From an uncultured Eubacteriales bacterium (GTDB lineage Bacteria; Bacillota; Clostridia; Christensenellales; Aristaeellaceae): a stretch of DNA of 7,260 nucleotides. The notes under the pieces were generated by a model, which worked only from the letters and a program-made list of their open reading frames with translations, did not search any database and was not told the origin of the DNA. Positions 1 through 6,313 of the stretch are shown here, one piece after another. Made by a program: the position numbers and the translations under genes. The stretch is taken from positions 1 through 7,260 of the forward strand of contig URUF01000081.1 of NCBI GenBank assembly GCA_900550955.1, written 5' to 3'. The stretch's first letter is position 1. Each line of letters starts with the position of its first letter.

Positions 1-60
1 AAAGCCGCCATGCGCGCCGCGGGCTGCGGCCCGTGGGCGGCGCGGCCGCGCCGGGCACGC
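1..60. repeat. GC-rich palindromic spacer upstream of glnS
   Basis: No gene is supported here. The stretch is almost pure G+C and contains two inverted repeats. One is an 8-bp stem (17-24 with 29-36, one G-T pair) around a 4-nt loop. The other is a 16-bp perfect palindrome at 38-53 with a NotI-type GCGGCCGC core. These could be the tail of a terminator for a gene left of the window, but no T-run follows closely, so the role is open. Bases 1-9 (AAAGCCGCC) also match the half-site found around the glnS promoter. Confidence 0.45.
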
Positions 61-96
61 CATAGCCCCAAATTGCCTGATTTTGAAAGGTTTTTC

Positions 97-125
97 TTGC
101 CAAAGCCGCCGTTTCGTTCTATAAT
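97..125 (+). promoter_or_regulatory. sigma-A promoter of glnS
   Basis: A -35 box TTGCCA (97-102, five of six consensus bases) is followed after exactly 17 bp by a perfect TATAAT (120-125). Transcription should start near 131-133, giving a leader of about 60 nt before the glnS ATG at 192. That is too short for a T-box, the usual control of aminoacyl-tRNA synthetase genes in Bacillota. The surrounding A/T-richer DNA contrasts with the GC-rich flanks, as expected for a promoter. Confidence 0.85.
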
Positions 126-145
126 GATGCGAACCGGCGGCTTTG
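101..145. promoter_or_regulatory. inverted repeat centred on the glnS -10 box (candidate operator)
   Basis: CAAAGCCGCCG (101-111) and CGGCGGCTTTG (135-145) are perfect 11-bp inverted copies separated by 23 bp. Their centre, base 123, falls within the -10 box at 120-125, so the arms lie in the promoter spacer and in the first transcribed bases. A bound dimeric regulator there would block RNA polymerase. The geometry is directly visible; binding by a regulator is inference. The right arm can instead pair with 150-155 in the transcript. Confidence 0.4.
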
Positions 146-155
146 CCTTGCCGCC
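136..155 (+). promoter_or_regulatory. 5'-end hairpin in the glnS leader
   Basis: GGCGGC (136-141) and GCCGCC (150-155) form a 6-bp all-GC stem with an 8-nt loop. It lies within a few bases of the predicted transcript start, so it would cap the 5' end of the mRNA, a position often linked to mRNA stability. It stops well short of the Shine-Dalgarno region and should not block translation. Function is inferred from position only. Confidence 0.4.
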
Positions 156-191
156 AGGCCCCAATCCATCATACAGAAAGGAAGGCGCATT

Positions 192-1943
192 ATGGAAACA
201 TCCGCAACCAAAACCAATTTCATCTGGGACGCCGTGGAAGAAGATTTACGGAGCGGGCGCTATCAAAGCGTACACACGCGCTTTCCTCCCGAGCCAAACG
301 GCTACTTGCACATAGGCCACTGCAAAGCCCTTGTGGCGGACTTTTTGACCGCCGAGCGCTTCGGCGGCGTAACCAACCTGCGCTTTGACGATACCAACCC
401 CGCCAAGGAGGAAACCGAGTACGTGGACGGCATCATGGCCGATATCCGCTGGCTGGGCTTCGATTGGAAGGGCGGGCTGTTCTTCGCCAGCGAGTACTAC
501 CAGCAGTGCTACGATATCGCCGTGGACTGGATCAAACGGGGGCTGGCCTATGTGTGCGAGCTTTCGCCCGAGCAGGTGCGCGAGTACCGCGGCACCCTCA
601 CCCAGCCCGGCAAAAACAGCCCCTACCGCGACCGCCCCGTGGAGGAAAGCCTGCGCCTGTTTGAGGAAATGAAGGCGGGCAAGCATCCCGAGGGCAGCAT
701 GATTTTGCGCATGAAGATCGATATGGCATCGCCCAACATCAACATGCGCGACCCCGCCATGTACCGCATCCTGTTTAAGGAGCATCACCGCACGGGCAAA
801 ACCTGGTGCATCTACCCCATGTACGATTTTGCCCATCCCATCGGGGACGCGCTGGAGGGCATTACCCACAGCCTGTGCTCCCTGGAATATGAGGATCACC
901 GCCCCCTGTACGACTGGGTGGTGGAGCATGCCGCCAATATGCTGCCCTCCCGCCCCCGGCAGATTGAGTTCAGCCGCCTGAACCTGACCCGTACCATTAT
1001 GAGCAAGCGCTACCTGCGCATGCTGGTGGAGGGCGGCTATGTGTCCGGCTGGGACGACCCCCGCATGCCTACGCTGTGCGCCATGCGCCGCCGCGGCTAT
1101 ACGCCGGAAAGCATCCGCGATTTCATAGACCGCATCGGCGTGGCCAAGGCGGATAGCACCGTAGATCTGGCCCTGCTTGAGCACTGCGTGCGCGAGGATT
1201 TGGGCGAGAAGGCCCCTCGCGCCATGGCCGTTGTGCGCCCCCTCAAGGTAATCCTTACCAACTGGCCCGAGGACAAGCGCGACGAGCTGGATATGGAGAA
1301 TCACCCCAACCACCCGGAAATGGGCATGCACAAAACCGTCCTCACCCGCGAAATTTACATTGAGCGCGAGGACTTTATGGAGGAGCCGCCCAAGAAGTAC
1401 TTCCGCCTTTACCCCGGCAACGAGGTGCGCCTGAAGGGCGCGTACATCGTCAAGTGCGAGGGCTGCGAAAAGGACGAGAACAGCAATGTGACCGCCGTGC
1501 TGTGCACCGTGGATATGAACAGCCGCAACGGCACCGAGGGCGCGAACCGCAAAATCAAGGGCACCCTGCACTGGGTAAGCGCGGAGGACAACGTCCCCTT
1601 TGAGGCGCGCCTGTACGAGCCCCTTATGATGGACGAAAGCGAGGCCGAAGCCGCCGCCCAGGCCGCCGAAGCCGACCAGGAAGCCAAGGCCGAGGCCGAC
1701 GGGGAGGCCGCGCCGGTAAGCAGCGCCACGCTGAAAACGGATTTCCTGAAAAAGCTCAACCCCAACAGCCTGGAAACCTGCCGCGGCTATGCCGAGCGCT
1801 TCCTTGCGGACGCGAACGTGGGCGATACCTTCCAGTTCCTGCGCATGGGCTACTTCTGCAAGGATCAGGATTCCACCGCGGAGCTGCCCGTGTTTAACCG
1901 GGTGGTAGGCCTGAAGGACAGCTTTGCCAAAAAGGTGAAGTAA
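192..1943 (+). CDS. glnS: glutamine--tRNA ligase (GlnRS)
   Basis: Class I aminoacyl-tRNA synthetase that charges tRNA-Gln with glutamine using ATP, in the cytoplasm. The 583-residue product opens with the family block RFPPEPNGYLHIGH (HIGH at residues 40-43), followed by LRFDDTNP (63-70). The KMSKS-loop equivalent is IMSKR (269-273), close to the VMSKR of E. coli GlnRS. The C-terminal anticodon-binding beta-barrels end in the typical GYFC...STAELPVFNRVVGLKDSF block. The start is set by AAAGGAAGG (177-185), 6 nt before the ATG. At about 30 residues longer than the 554-residue E. coli enzyme, it carries an Ala/Glu-rich insert at about 481-508. There is no C-terminal YqeY fusion, which some clostridial GlnRS have. 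Many Bacillota lack GlnRS and make Gln-tRNA by GatCAB transamidation, so its presence is informative. It is monocistronic and convergent with gdhA. Confidence 0.97.
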   Translation: METSATKTNFIWDAVEEDLRSGRYQSVHTRFPPEPNGYLHIGHCKALVADFLTAERFGGVTNLRFDDTNPAKEETEYVDGIMADIRWLGFDWKGGLFFASEYYQQCYDIAVDWIKRGLAYVCELSPEQVREYRGTLTQPGKNSPYRDRPVEESLRLFEEMKAGKHPEGSMILRMKIDMASPNINMRDPAMYRILFKEHHRTGKTWCIYPMYDFAHPIGDALEGITHSLCSLEYEDHRPLYDWVVEHAANMLPSRPRQIEFSRLNLTRTIMSKRYLRMLVEGGYVSGWDDPRMPTLCAMRRRGYTPESIRDFIDRIGVAKADSTVDLALLEHCVREDLGEKAPRAMAVVRPLKVILTNWPEDKRDELDMENHPNHPEMGMHKTVLTREIYIEREDFMEEPPKKYFRLYPGNEVRLKGAYIVKCEGCEKDENSNVTAVLCTVDMNSRNGTEGANRKIKGTLHWVSAEDNVPFEARLYEPLMMDESEAEAAAQAAEADQEAKAEADGEAAPVSSATLKTDFLKKLNPNSLETCRGYAERFLADANVGDTFQFLRMGYFCKDQDSTAELPVFNRVVGLKDSFAKKVK

Positions 1944-1968
1944 CGCAAAAGAACATAGAGTGAAAAAG

Positions 1969-2020
1969 CTTCCGCCCGCCGGGACGGGCCGCTTTGGCGG
2001 CCTGGCCCAACGGGCGGAAG
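1969..2020. terminator. bidirectional hairpin between glnS and gdhA
   Basis: CTTCCGCCCG (1969-1978) pairs perfectly with CGGGCGGAAG (2011-2020). The enclosed 32-nt loop holds its own 6-bp stem (1987-1992 with 1997-2002, loop TTTG). It begins 25 nt after the glnS stop. On the minus strand the stem is followed at once by CTTTTT, so it reads as a good intrinsic terminator for transcripts leaving gdhA. On the plus strand the tail is the weaker TTGCTTA, so termination of glnS here is less certain. Confidence 0.7.
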
Positions 2021-2062
2021 TTGCTTATGGGTAACAATCTGCGCAAAAGCAAAGCCAAAGGG

Positions 2063-2095
2063 GCGCGGCGAAGGGTTTGGCGCCCTTTGCCGCGC
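2063..2095 (-). terminator. gdhA-proximal terminator hairpin
   Basis: GCGCGGCGAAGGG (2063-2075) and CCCTTTGCCGCGC (2083-2095) form a 13-position stem with a 7-nt loop. One pair is a G-T wobble on the plus strand and a C-A mismatch on the minus strand. In the gdhA direction it begins 9 nt after the stop codon and is followed by the T-rich CCCCTTTGGCTTTGCTTTTG. It is therefore probably the first of two successive terminators behind gdhA, the second being the hairpin at 1969-2020. Confidence 0.65.
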
Positions 2096-2104
2096 GCTGC
2101 CGCG

Positions 2105-3445
2105 TCACACCACGCCCTGGGCCATCATGGCCTCGGCCACCTTCAGGAAGCCTGCGGTGTTTGCGCCAATCACGTAATTGGTGGGCTTGTCGCCATACTC
2201 GGCGGCCGCCTCGGCGCACTTTTCAAAGATGCCCTTCATAATGCCCTTAAGCTTCTCGTCCACCTCGGCAAAGGTCCAGCTCAGGCGCATGCTGTTCTGG
2301 CTCATCTCCAGCGCGGAGGTGGCTACGCCGCCGGCGTTGGCCGCCTTGCCGGGGGCAAAGAGCACGCCGTTGTCCAAAAACAGCTGGGTGGCTTCCAGGG
2401 TGGAGGGCATGTTCGCGCCCTCGCCCACGGCAAAAACGCCATTGGCGATCAGCGCCTTCGCGCCTTCGGCGTCCAGCTCGTTCTGGGTGGCGCAGGGCAG
2501 GGCGATATCGCACTTCACCGTCCAGATGCCCTTGCAGCCCTCGTGATACTCGCTGCCGGGCACGCGCGCGGCGTACTCCCTGATGCGGCCGCGCTCCACC
2601 TCTTTGATTTGCTTGACCACGGCCAGGTTTACGCCGTTGGGGTCGTAGATGTAGCCGTTGGAATCGCTCATGGCCACAACCTTGCCGCCCATTTCGGTGA
2701 TCTTTTCATTGGCGTAGATGGCCACGTTGCCGCTGCCGCTTACCACAACGGTCGCGCCCTCGATCTTTTTGCCGTTGGCCTCGGCCATGTTCTTTACAAA
2801 ATAGCACAGGCCGTAGCCGGTGGCCTGCGTGCGGCCCAGGCTGCCGCCGTAGGTGAGGCCCTTGCCGGTTAAAACGCCCTCGTAAAGGCCCGTAATGCGC
2901 TTGTACTGGCCGTAAAGATAGCCGATCTCACGCGCGCCCACGCCGATATCGCCGGCGGGCACATCCGTATCCTGGCCGATATGGCGGTACAATTCGGTCA
3001 TAAAGCTTTGGCAGAAGGCCATGACCTCGCGGTCGCTCTTGCCCTTGGGGTCAAAATCGCTGCCGCCCTTGCCGCCGCCGATGGGAAGCCCCGTCAGGCT
3101 GTTCTTGAGCACCTGCTCAAAGCCCAGGAACTTTAAAATGGACAGGTTTACGCTGGGATGCAGGCGCAGGCCGCCCTTGTAGGGGCCGATAGCGCTGTTG
3201 TACTGCACGCGGTAGCCGCGGTTTACCTGCGTTTTGCCCTGGTCGTCCACCCACGGCACGCGGAACAAAACCACGCGCTCCGGCTCCACAAACCGCTCAA
3301 GAAGCCCTGCCTTCTCGTATTCGGGATGCTTGTCAAACACGGGGGAGATGCTTTCCAGGATTTCGGTGGCGGCCTGGAGGAACTCGCTCTCATGCGCGTT
3401 GCGCTTTTTGAGGCCCTCCAGCACGCGGGACGTATACTCGTTCAT
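2105..3445 (-). CDS. gdhA: glutamate dehydrogenase, probably NADP-specific
   Basis: Catalyses reversible reductive amination of 2-oxoglutarate with ammonia to glutamate, in the cytoplasm, usually as a hexamer. The 446-residue length is within one residue of the E. coli NADP enzyme. Visible landmarks are PYKGGLR with substrate lysine K90, VLKNS with K114, the catalytic GGGKGG with K126, and PAGDIGVG with the catalytic aspartate D166. A Rossmann dinucleotide-binding loop GSGNVA (237-242) is followed by MSDSNG (259-264) at the coenzyme-selecting position. The whole protein resembles the small hexameric bacterial family that is mostly NADP-dependent; coenzyme choice is inferred from family likeness. 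The ATG is preceded by GAAAGGGG about 9 nt upstream. The gene has its own promoter in the 161-bp gap behind recF and two terminator hairpins facing glnS, so it is probably transcribed alone. Confidence 0.96.
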   Translation of the reverse strand: MNEYTSRVLEGLKKRNAHESEFLQAATEILESISPVFDKHPEYEKAGLLERFVEPERVVLFRVPWVDDQGKTQVNRGYRVQYNSAIGPYKGGLRLHPSVNLSILKFLGFEQVLKNSLTGLPIGGGKGGSDFDPKGKSDREVMAFCQSFMTELYRHIGQDTDVPAGDIGVGAREIGYLYGQYKRITGLYEGVLTGKGLTYGGSLGRTQATGYGLCYFVKNMAEANGKKIEGATVVVSGSGNVAIYANEKITEMGGKVVAMSDSNGYIYDPNGVNLAVVKQIKEVERGRIREYAARVPGSEYHEGCKGIWTVKCDIALPCATQNELDAEGAKALIANGVFAVGEGANMPSTLEATQLFLDNGVLFAPGKAANAGGVATSALEMSQNSMRLSWTFAEVDEKLKGIMKGIFEKCAEAAAEYGDKPTNYVIGANTAGFLKVAEAMMAQGVV

Positions 3446-3512
3446 TCAAAAAACCCCTTTCAGAATGCCCAATGTGATTCCCTGTTTTTAAGATGCTTTG
3501 CAGCGACATTTT

Positions 3513-3541
3513 ATTATAACACACCCAATGGGCGCGGAAAA
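3513..3541 (-). promoter_or_regulatory. putative gdhA promoter
   Basis: On the minus strand a perfect TATAAT lies at 3518-3513. Seventeen bases upstream is only a weak -35, TTTTCC (3541-3536). Transcription would start near 3506, giving a leader of about 60 nt before the gdhA ATG. The strong -10 with a poor -35 would fit a promoter helped by an activator, which for a nitrogen-assimilation gene is plausible but not shown. Confidence 0.6.
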
Positions 3542-3545
3542 CGGG

Positions 3546-3562
3546 AAACCGCTCGCCGGTTT
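3546..3562. other. small inverted repeat in the recF-gdhA spacer
   Basis: AAACCG (3546-3551) and CGGTTT (3557-3562) form a 6-bp stem with a 5-nt loop just upstream of the gdhA -35 region. On the plus strand T-rich DNA follows, but no plus-strand gene precedes it. In the minus direction it could be a second terminator behind recF or a binding site upstream of the gdhA promoter. The sequence does not decide between these. Confidence 0.3.
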
Positions 3563-3595
3563 GCTTTTGTTTTGTATTTTATGGAAATTTTGAAA

Positions 3596-3608
3596 AGGCG
3601 GGCCGCCT
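3596..3608 (-). terminator. short terminator-like hairpin at the recF stop
   Basis: On the minus strand AGGCG-GCC-CGCCT forms a 5-bp GC-rich stem, overlapping the recF TAG, and is followed by TTTTC and then A/T-rich DNA. The stem is shorter than typical intrinsic terminators, so it may terminate only partly and let some recF transcripts read into gdhA. Confidence 0.35.
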
Positions 3609-4725
3609 ATTCCTGCGTTACCACGGCGCCGTCCGCGCCCTGCGATACGCGCAGGAACAAATCCGCGCGCGCGTCGGCGGCGTCCTGCCGGTCGGCGCAG
3701 GTAAGCAGGGTTTGCACGCCCTCGGTGCTTTTGGTAAGCGCGGCGCGGCGCTTTACGTCCAGCTCGCTGAACACATCGTCCAAAAGCAGCGTGGGCGGCT
3801 CCCCCATTTCGGTTTCAATCAGGCGTATCTCGCCCAGCTTCATGCTCAATACCGCCGTGCGCAGCTGGCCCTGGCTGCCAAAGGCCCTAAGCTCCCGGCC
3901 GCATAACAGCATATCCACATCGTCGCGATGGGGGCCAAAGGCGGTGAACATGCGCTTCATATCCTCCTCGCGCGTGCGTTTAAGGCCCGCAAGCATGTCG
4001 CGGTAGGGCGTTTCGGTGCGGCTGAGGGGCCCGGCATAGCGCAGGGCGAAGGTTTCCCCGGGGTTTTCGGCAATGGCCGCGTACTGCGCGGCGGCGTTTT
4101 GCCCCAGCTCCTGCAAAAACCAGCGGCGCGTGTTCACAATGGGCACGCAGGCGGCGGCCAGCTGCTCGTCCCAGGTTTCCAGCTGGGTTAAAAAGTCGCT
4201 CACGCCAAACAGCTTGTGCTGCTTTAACAGCGCGTTGCGGCTTTCCAGCACGTTTAGGTAGGTTTTCAGCGCCCGCAGATAGCTTGGACGGATTTGGCTA
4301 AGCTGCATATCCACAAAGCGGCGGCGCGCGGCGGGGCCGTCCCTGACGATGCGGATGTCCTCGGGCGAAAACATCACCACCGTGGCGTGGCCCATCATAT
4401 CGCCGATGCGCTGGGCAGGCTTGCCATACAAAAGCACGCGCTTTTTGGGCCGTTCCAGCGGGTAGAGGCGCACCTCCACCTCATGCCTGCCATCGATGCG
4501 CTCGGTTTCGCCATGCACAAGGGCCACATTTTTGCCTGTGGCAATCATCTCGCGGTCAACGGCGGTGCGGTGGCTGCGGCCCAGGGACAATAGGTGCATG
4601 GCCTCCAGCAGGTTGGTTTTGCCGCTGCCGTTGGGGCCGTAGAGCACCGTAACGCCGGGGCGGAGCGTTAGTTCCAGGAAGGGATAGTTGCGGAATTGCT
4701 GTACCCTAAGGGAGGTAAAGCGCAT
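3607..4725 (-). CDS. recF: DNA replication and repair protein RecF
   Basis: An SMC-like ATPase that binds gapped DNA and, with RecO and RecR, helps load RecA at stalled forks and single-strand gaps. The 372-residue length is normal. The N-terminus has the RecF hallmark LRVQQFRNY (6-14), then Walker A GPNGSGKT (30-37). Near the C-terminus are the signature GSQGQLR (283-289; relatives usually have SQGQQR) and Walker B with D-loop LLLDDVFSELD (313-323). The ATG is preceded by AAAGGGAGG, 10 nt upstream. In many Bacillota recF lies in a dnaA-dnaN-recF-gyrB cluster; here its neighbours are gdhA and a tRNA-editing gene. The start codon is preceded by a small hairpin that includes the Shine-Dalgarno bases. 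I could not find a convincing promoter in the GC-rich spacer upstream. Confidence 0.96.
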   Translation of the reverse strand: MRFTSLRVQQFRNYPFLELTLRPGVTVLYGPNGSGKTNLLEAMHLLSLGRSHRTAVDREMIATGKNVALVHGETERIDGRHEVEVRLYPLERPKKRVLLYGKPAQRIGDMMGHATVVMFSPEDIRIVRDGPAARRRFVDMQLSQIRPSYLRALKTYLNVLESRNALLKQHKLFGVSDFLTQLETWDEQLAAACVPIVNTRRWFLQELGQNAAAQYAAIAENPGETFALRYAGPLSRTETPYRDMLAGLKRTREEDMKRMFTAFGPHRDDVDMLLCGRELRAFGSQGQLRTAVLSMKLGEIRLIETEMGEPPTLLLDDVFSELDVKRRAALTKSTEGVQTLLTCADRQDAADARADLFLRVSQGADGAVVTQE

Positions 4726-4740
4726 GGAGGCAAAACCTCC
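4726..4740 (-). promoter_or_regulatory. hairpin enclosing the recF ribosome binding site
   Basis: In the recF mRNA, GGAGG-TTTTG-CCTCC ends directly at the ATG. The 5' arm (4740-4736) is the core of the Shine-Dalgarno sequence AAAGGGAGG, and the 3' arm (4730-4726) is its exact complement. Folding would pair the ribosome binding site, so this may hold down RecF synthesis. The pairing is seen directly; regulation is inferred, and a 5-bp stem may be only marginally stable. Confidence 0.45.
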
Positions 4741-4987
4741 CTTTCTTTGATTTTTGCGACTCGAATAGCCGCGGGGGTATCTTCGTTCTTACGGGCTAGG
4801 CCGCCCGCAGGGCGCAAGCGGCGAGCCGGTTTGGGAAACCCGAAACCGCAAGCCCCGGCTCCCGAAGGCGCAGCCCGCCAAAGCGGGCCGCCTGCCGCTC
4901 AAGCGAGCCGGAGGGCCTTCCGCCCTCCGGCGGCCTAAACCTGCAAGGCCAAACCAAAAAGCCAAGCCCTGCGCGCCCGCGGCGCGC
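4741..4987. repeat. hairpin-dense spacer between ybaK and recF
   Basis: No gene is supported between ybaK and recF. Successive inverted repeats occupy most of the stretch. 4802-4814 has a 5-bp stem. 4823-4861 has 7-bp outer arms enclosing a bulged stem at 4828-4847. 4873-4888 has a 6-bp stem. 4907-4931 has a perfect 10-bp stem with a 5-nt loop. 4969-4989 has a perfect 9-bp stem with a 3-nt loop. The last is followed in the minus direction by GGCTTGGCTTTTTGG, so it can serve as the terminator of the ABC-ybaK operon. The rest resembles clustered intergenic palindromic repeats of unknown role. Confidence 0.55.
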
Positions 4988-4989
4988 AG
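4969..4989 (-). terminator. probable terminator after ybaK
   Basis: CTGCGCGCC (4969-4977) and GGCGCGCAG (4981-4989) form a perfect 9-bp GC-rich stem with a 3-nt loop. It begins 17 nt downstream of the ybaK stop and overlaps the 30-bp repeat by two bases. In the transcription direction the tail is GGCTTGGCTTTTTGG, so the T-run is set back by about 8 nt, which makes this a fair but not ideal intrinsic terminator. Confidence 0.5.
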
Positions 4990-5017
4990 TCCGGGGGTCC
5001 AGGGGGTCACCCCCTGG
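4988..5017 (+). repeat. 30-bp dispersed repeat, left copy
   Basis: This 30-bp sequence, starting AGTCCGGGGGTCC, is the exact reverse complement of 7231-7260. It contains a palindrome at 4998-5018 (10-bp arms around base 5008; 9-bp stem with a 3-nt loop). It overlaps the end of ybaK, supplying its stop codon, its last two codons and two bases of the third-last. Together with the right copy it brackets the ABC-ybaK genes. It looks like a small dispersed intergenic palindromic element; a genome-wide count would confirm this. Confidence 0.75.
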
Positions 5018-5471
5018 ATACGTCTATCCAGGCCGTAGGGGCGGCGGCCCTTTCCAGCTCTTGGGGCGTGAGGCGCACGGCGCTGTTGCACGTGCCTGCG
5101 GCAGGGTATACCGTATCAAACCGCTTGAGCGACACATCCAGGTAAACCTTCGTACCCTCAGGGGCCAGGAAGGGGCACACGCCGCCCACGGGGAAGCCGG
5201 TGCGTCCGGCCACCTCGTCGGGGGTGAGCATTTTGGCCTTCTGATGGAAGGCCGCCTTGAACTTTTGGTTGTCCACGCGCGCGTCGCCCGCCAGCACAAT
5301 CAGCGCCACGCCGCCGTCCACCAAAAAGCTCATGGTTTTGGCAATGCGGCAGGGCTCGCAGCCCACGGCTTGCACGGCCAGCTCCACCGTGGCGCTGGAC
5401 TGGTCAAACTCCTTTACGCGGTCATGCAAGCCGCAGGCTTCCAGGTGGGTCTTGATTTGGTCAATCGTCAT
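5007..5471 (-). CDS. YbaK/ProX-type aminoacyl-tRNA deacylase
   Basis: A small stand-alone protein of the YbaK/EbsC editing family, which hydrolyses wrongly charged aminoacyl-tRNAs such as Cys- or Ala-tRNA-Pro. At 154 residues it is the usual length for a single editing domain. Visible family features are IAKTMSFL with the conserved lysine K45, VLAGDARVDNQK (59-70), FPVGGVCPF (93-101) and AGTCNSAVRLTPQEL (125-139). The start at 5471 is chosen because AAAGGAAG lies 8 nt upstream and MTIDQIKTHLE begins the domain; longer in-frame starts run into the preceding gene. It follows the membrane gene by 20 bp, so it probably shares its mRNA. The last residues, SRG, and the TGA come from the 30-bp repeat, suggesting the original C-terminus was replaced. 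The exact tRNA substrate cannot be read from sequence. Confidence 0.9.
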   Translation of the reverse strand: MTIDQIKTHLEACGLHDRVKEFDQSSATVELAVQAVGCEPCRIAKTMSFLVDGGVALIVLAGDARVDNQKFKAAFHQKAKMLTPDEVAGRTGFPVGGVCPFLAPEGTKVYLDVSLKRFDTVYPAAGTCNSAVRLTPQELERAAAPTAWIDVSRG

Positions 5472-5491
5472 CAAAATCGCTTCCTTTAACA

Positions 5492-6313
5492 TTACGGCTG
5501 CGATGTGCCGCGCATGCACAGATAGCTCAACGGCAGCGACACGACCGCCGCGCCCAGCTGAATCCATTGCCACTGACCGGCGATAAAGCGCGCGGCCTTG
5601 CTAAGCCACTGCACCCATTTTAGCCCCATCATCATGATCTGGCCCTCGGAGGCCGTTTCCAGCGCGGCGATGGTTTCGTTTACGGCGGGCACTAGCAAAA
5701 GCATCGCCAGGGCAAGCGGCACGCCGATGATCACCGCCAGGGTAACAACCTTGTTGCGCCTGAGGCAGCAGCCCAACAGGTAGAAGATGGCCGTCCACTC
5801 GCACAGCCACAGCAGCTGCCTGGGCAGCGCGGCCAGGCCGCGCGCAAGCAGCCATCCCAAAAGCGCGTCGCCCGTAGGCGCGGCCTCGTGGTAGGAAACC
5901 AGCGCATAGCGTTGCGGCAACGCCTTGCCAAGCGCCCATACCCCCGCCCCGGCCAGCGCGTTAAGCGCCAGCGTGCCCAGCAAAAACAGCGCCATGCCCA
6001 CAAGCAGGGCAACGACGTTGCTCAACCACACGCTCAGGCGCGGCGTGCCAAAGCGGATAAGGAAGCGCGTGCGGCTACCCGCCGCAATGAGCGCGCAGCA
6101 CAGCGCAAACGCCATGGCCGTGCCCAGGCTGGCGGAAATATCGCTGATGCTTACCTCCCCCACCCCGGCGGTTCCCAGCCCTAGCATGAGCACATTGCCC
6201 AACAGCAGCGCCATCAGCACCCAGCCGGTCAGCCTGCCCAGCCAGGCCCTGTGGTAGCGCAGCGCGCCCAGAAGGCGGGAGCGCTTTGCCCAGCCCATAT
6301 CCTCAAACTGCAT
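5492..6313 (-). CDS. polytopic membrane protein, probable ABC transporter permease partner
   Basis: A 273-residue integral membrane protein with about six hydrophobic segments: near 29-49, 61-80, 96-118, 165-183, 188-209 and 250-267. The N-terminal 28 residues are basic and amphipathic (WAKRSRLLGALRYHR), as expected on the cytoplasmic side. I recognise no catalytic motif or named family. Its role is inferred from position: its ATG lies inside the end of the ABC ATPase gene with an 11-bp overlap, a translational-coupling arrangement typical of ATPase-permease pairs. A strong AAGGAGG lies 9 nt before the ATG. It may form the membrane channel of a YtrB-like transporter; the substrate is unknown. 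It could also be a non-transporting ABC-associated membrane protein. ybaK follows 20 bp downstream. Confidence 0.75.
   Translation of the reverse strand: MQFEDMGWAKRSRLLGALRYHRAWLGRLTGWVLMALLLGNVLMLGLGTAGVGEVSISDISASLGTAMAFALCCALIAAGSRTRFLIRFGTPRLSVWLSNVVALLVGMALFLLGTLALNALAGAGVWALGKALPQRYALVSYHEAAPTGDALLGWLLARGLAALPRQLLWLCEWTAIFYLLGCCLRRNKVVTLAVIIGVPLALAMLLLVPAVNETIAALETASEGQIMMMGLKWVQWLSKAARFIAGQWQWIQLGAAVVSLPLSYLCMRGTSQP

Noticed and set aside
126..191. T-box riboswitch controlling glnS
   Set aside because: The leader from the predicted transcript start to the ATG is only about 60 nt, without a T-box sequence or room for the specifier stem.
246..1571. A 441-codon open frame antisense to glnS
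   Set aside because: It lies wholly inside a confident glnS gene, its translation is low-complexity Ala/His/Gly-rich with no motif, and such long antisense frames are expected in GC-rich coding DNA.
1994..2872. A 292-codon plus-strand frame opposite gdhA
   Set aside because: It covers both terminator hairpins and the antisense of gdhA, and its product is Ala/His/Gly-rich without any family resemblance; it mirrors gdhA codon bias.
4789..5091. A 100-codon minus-strand frame in the ybaK-recF spacer
   Set aside because: It overlaps the ybaK end in another frame, reads through the 30-bp repeat and the hairpin array, and its Arg/Gly/Pro-rich translation looks like translated palindromes.
5472..5573. 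An N-terminal extension of 34 residues for the YbaK-type protein
   Set aside because: It would overlap the end of the membrane gene. The start at 5471 has a good Shine-Dalgarno sequence and begins exactly at the known domain edge.
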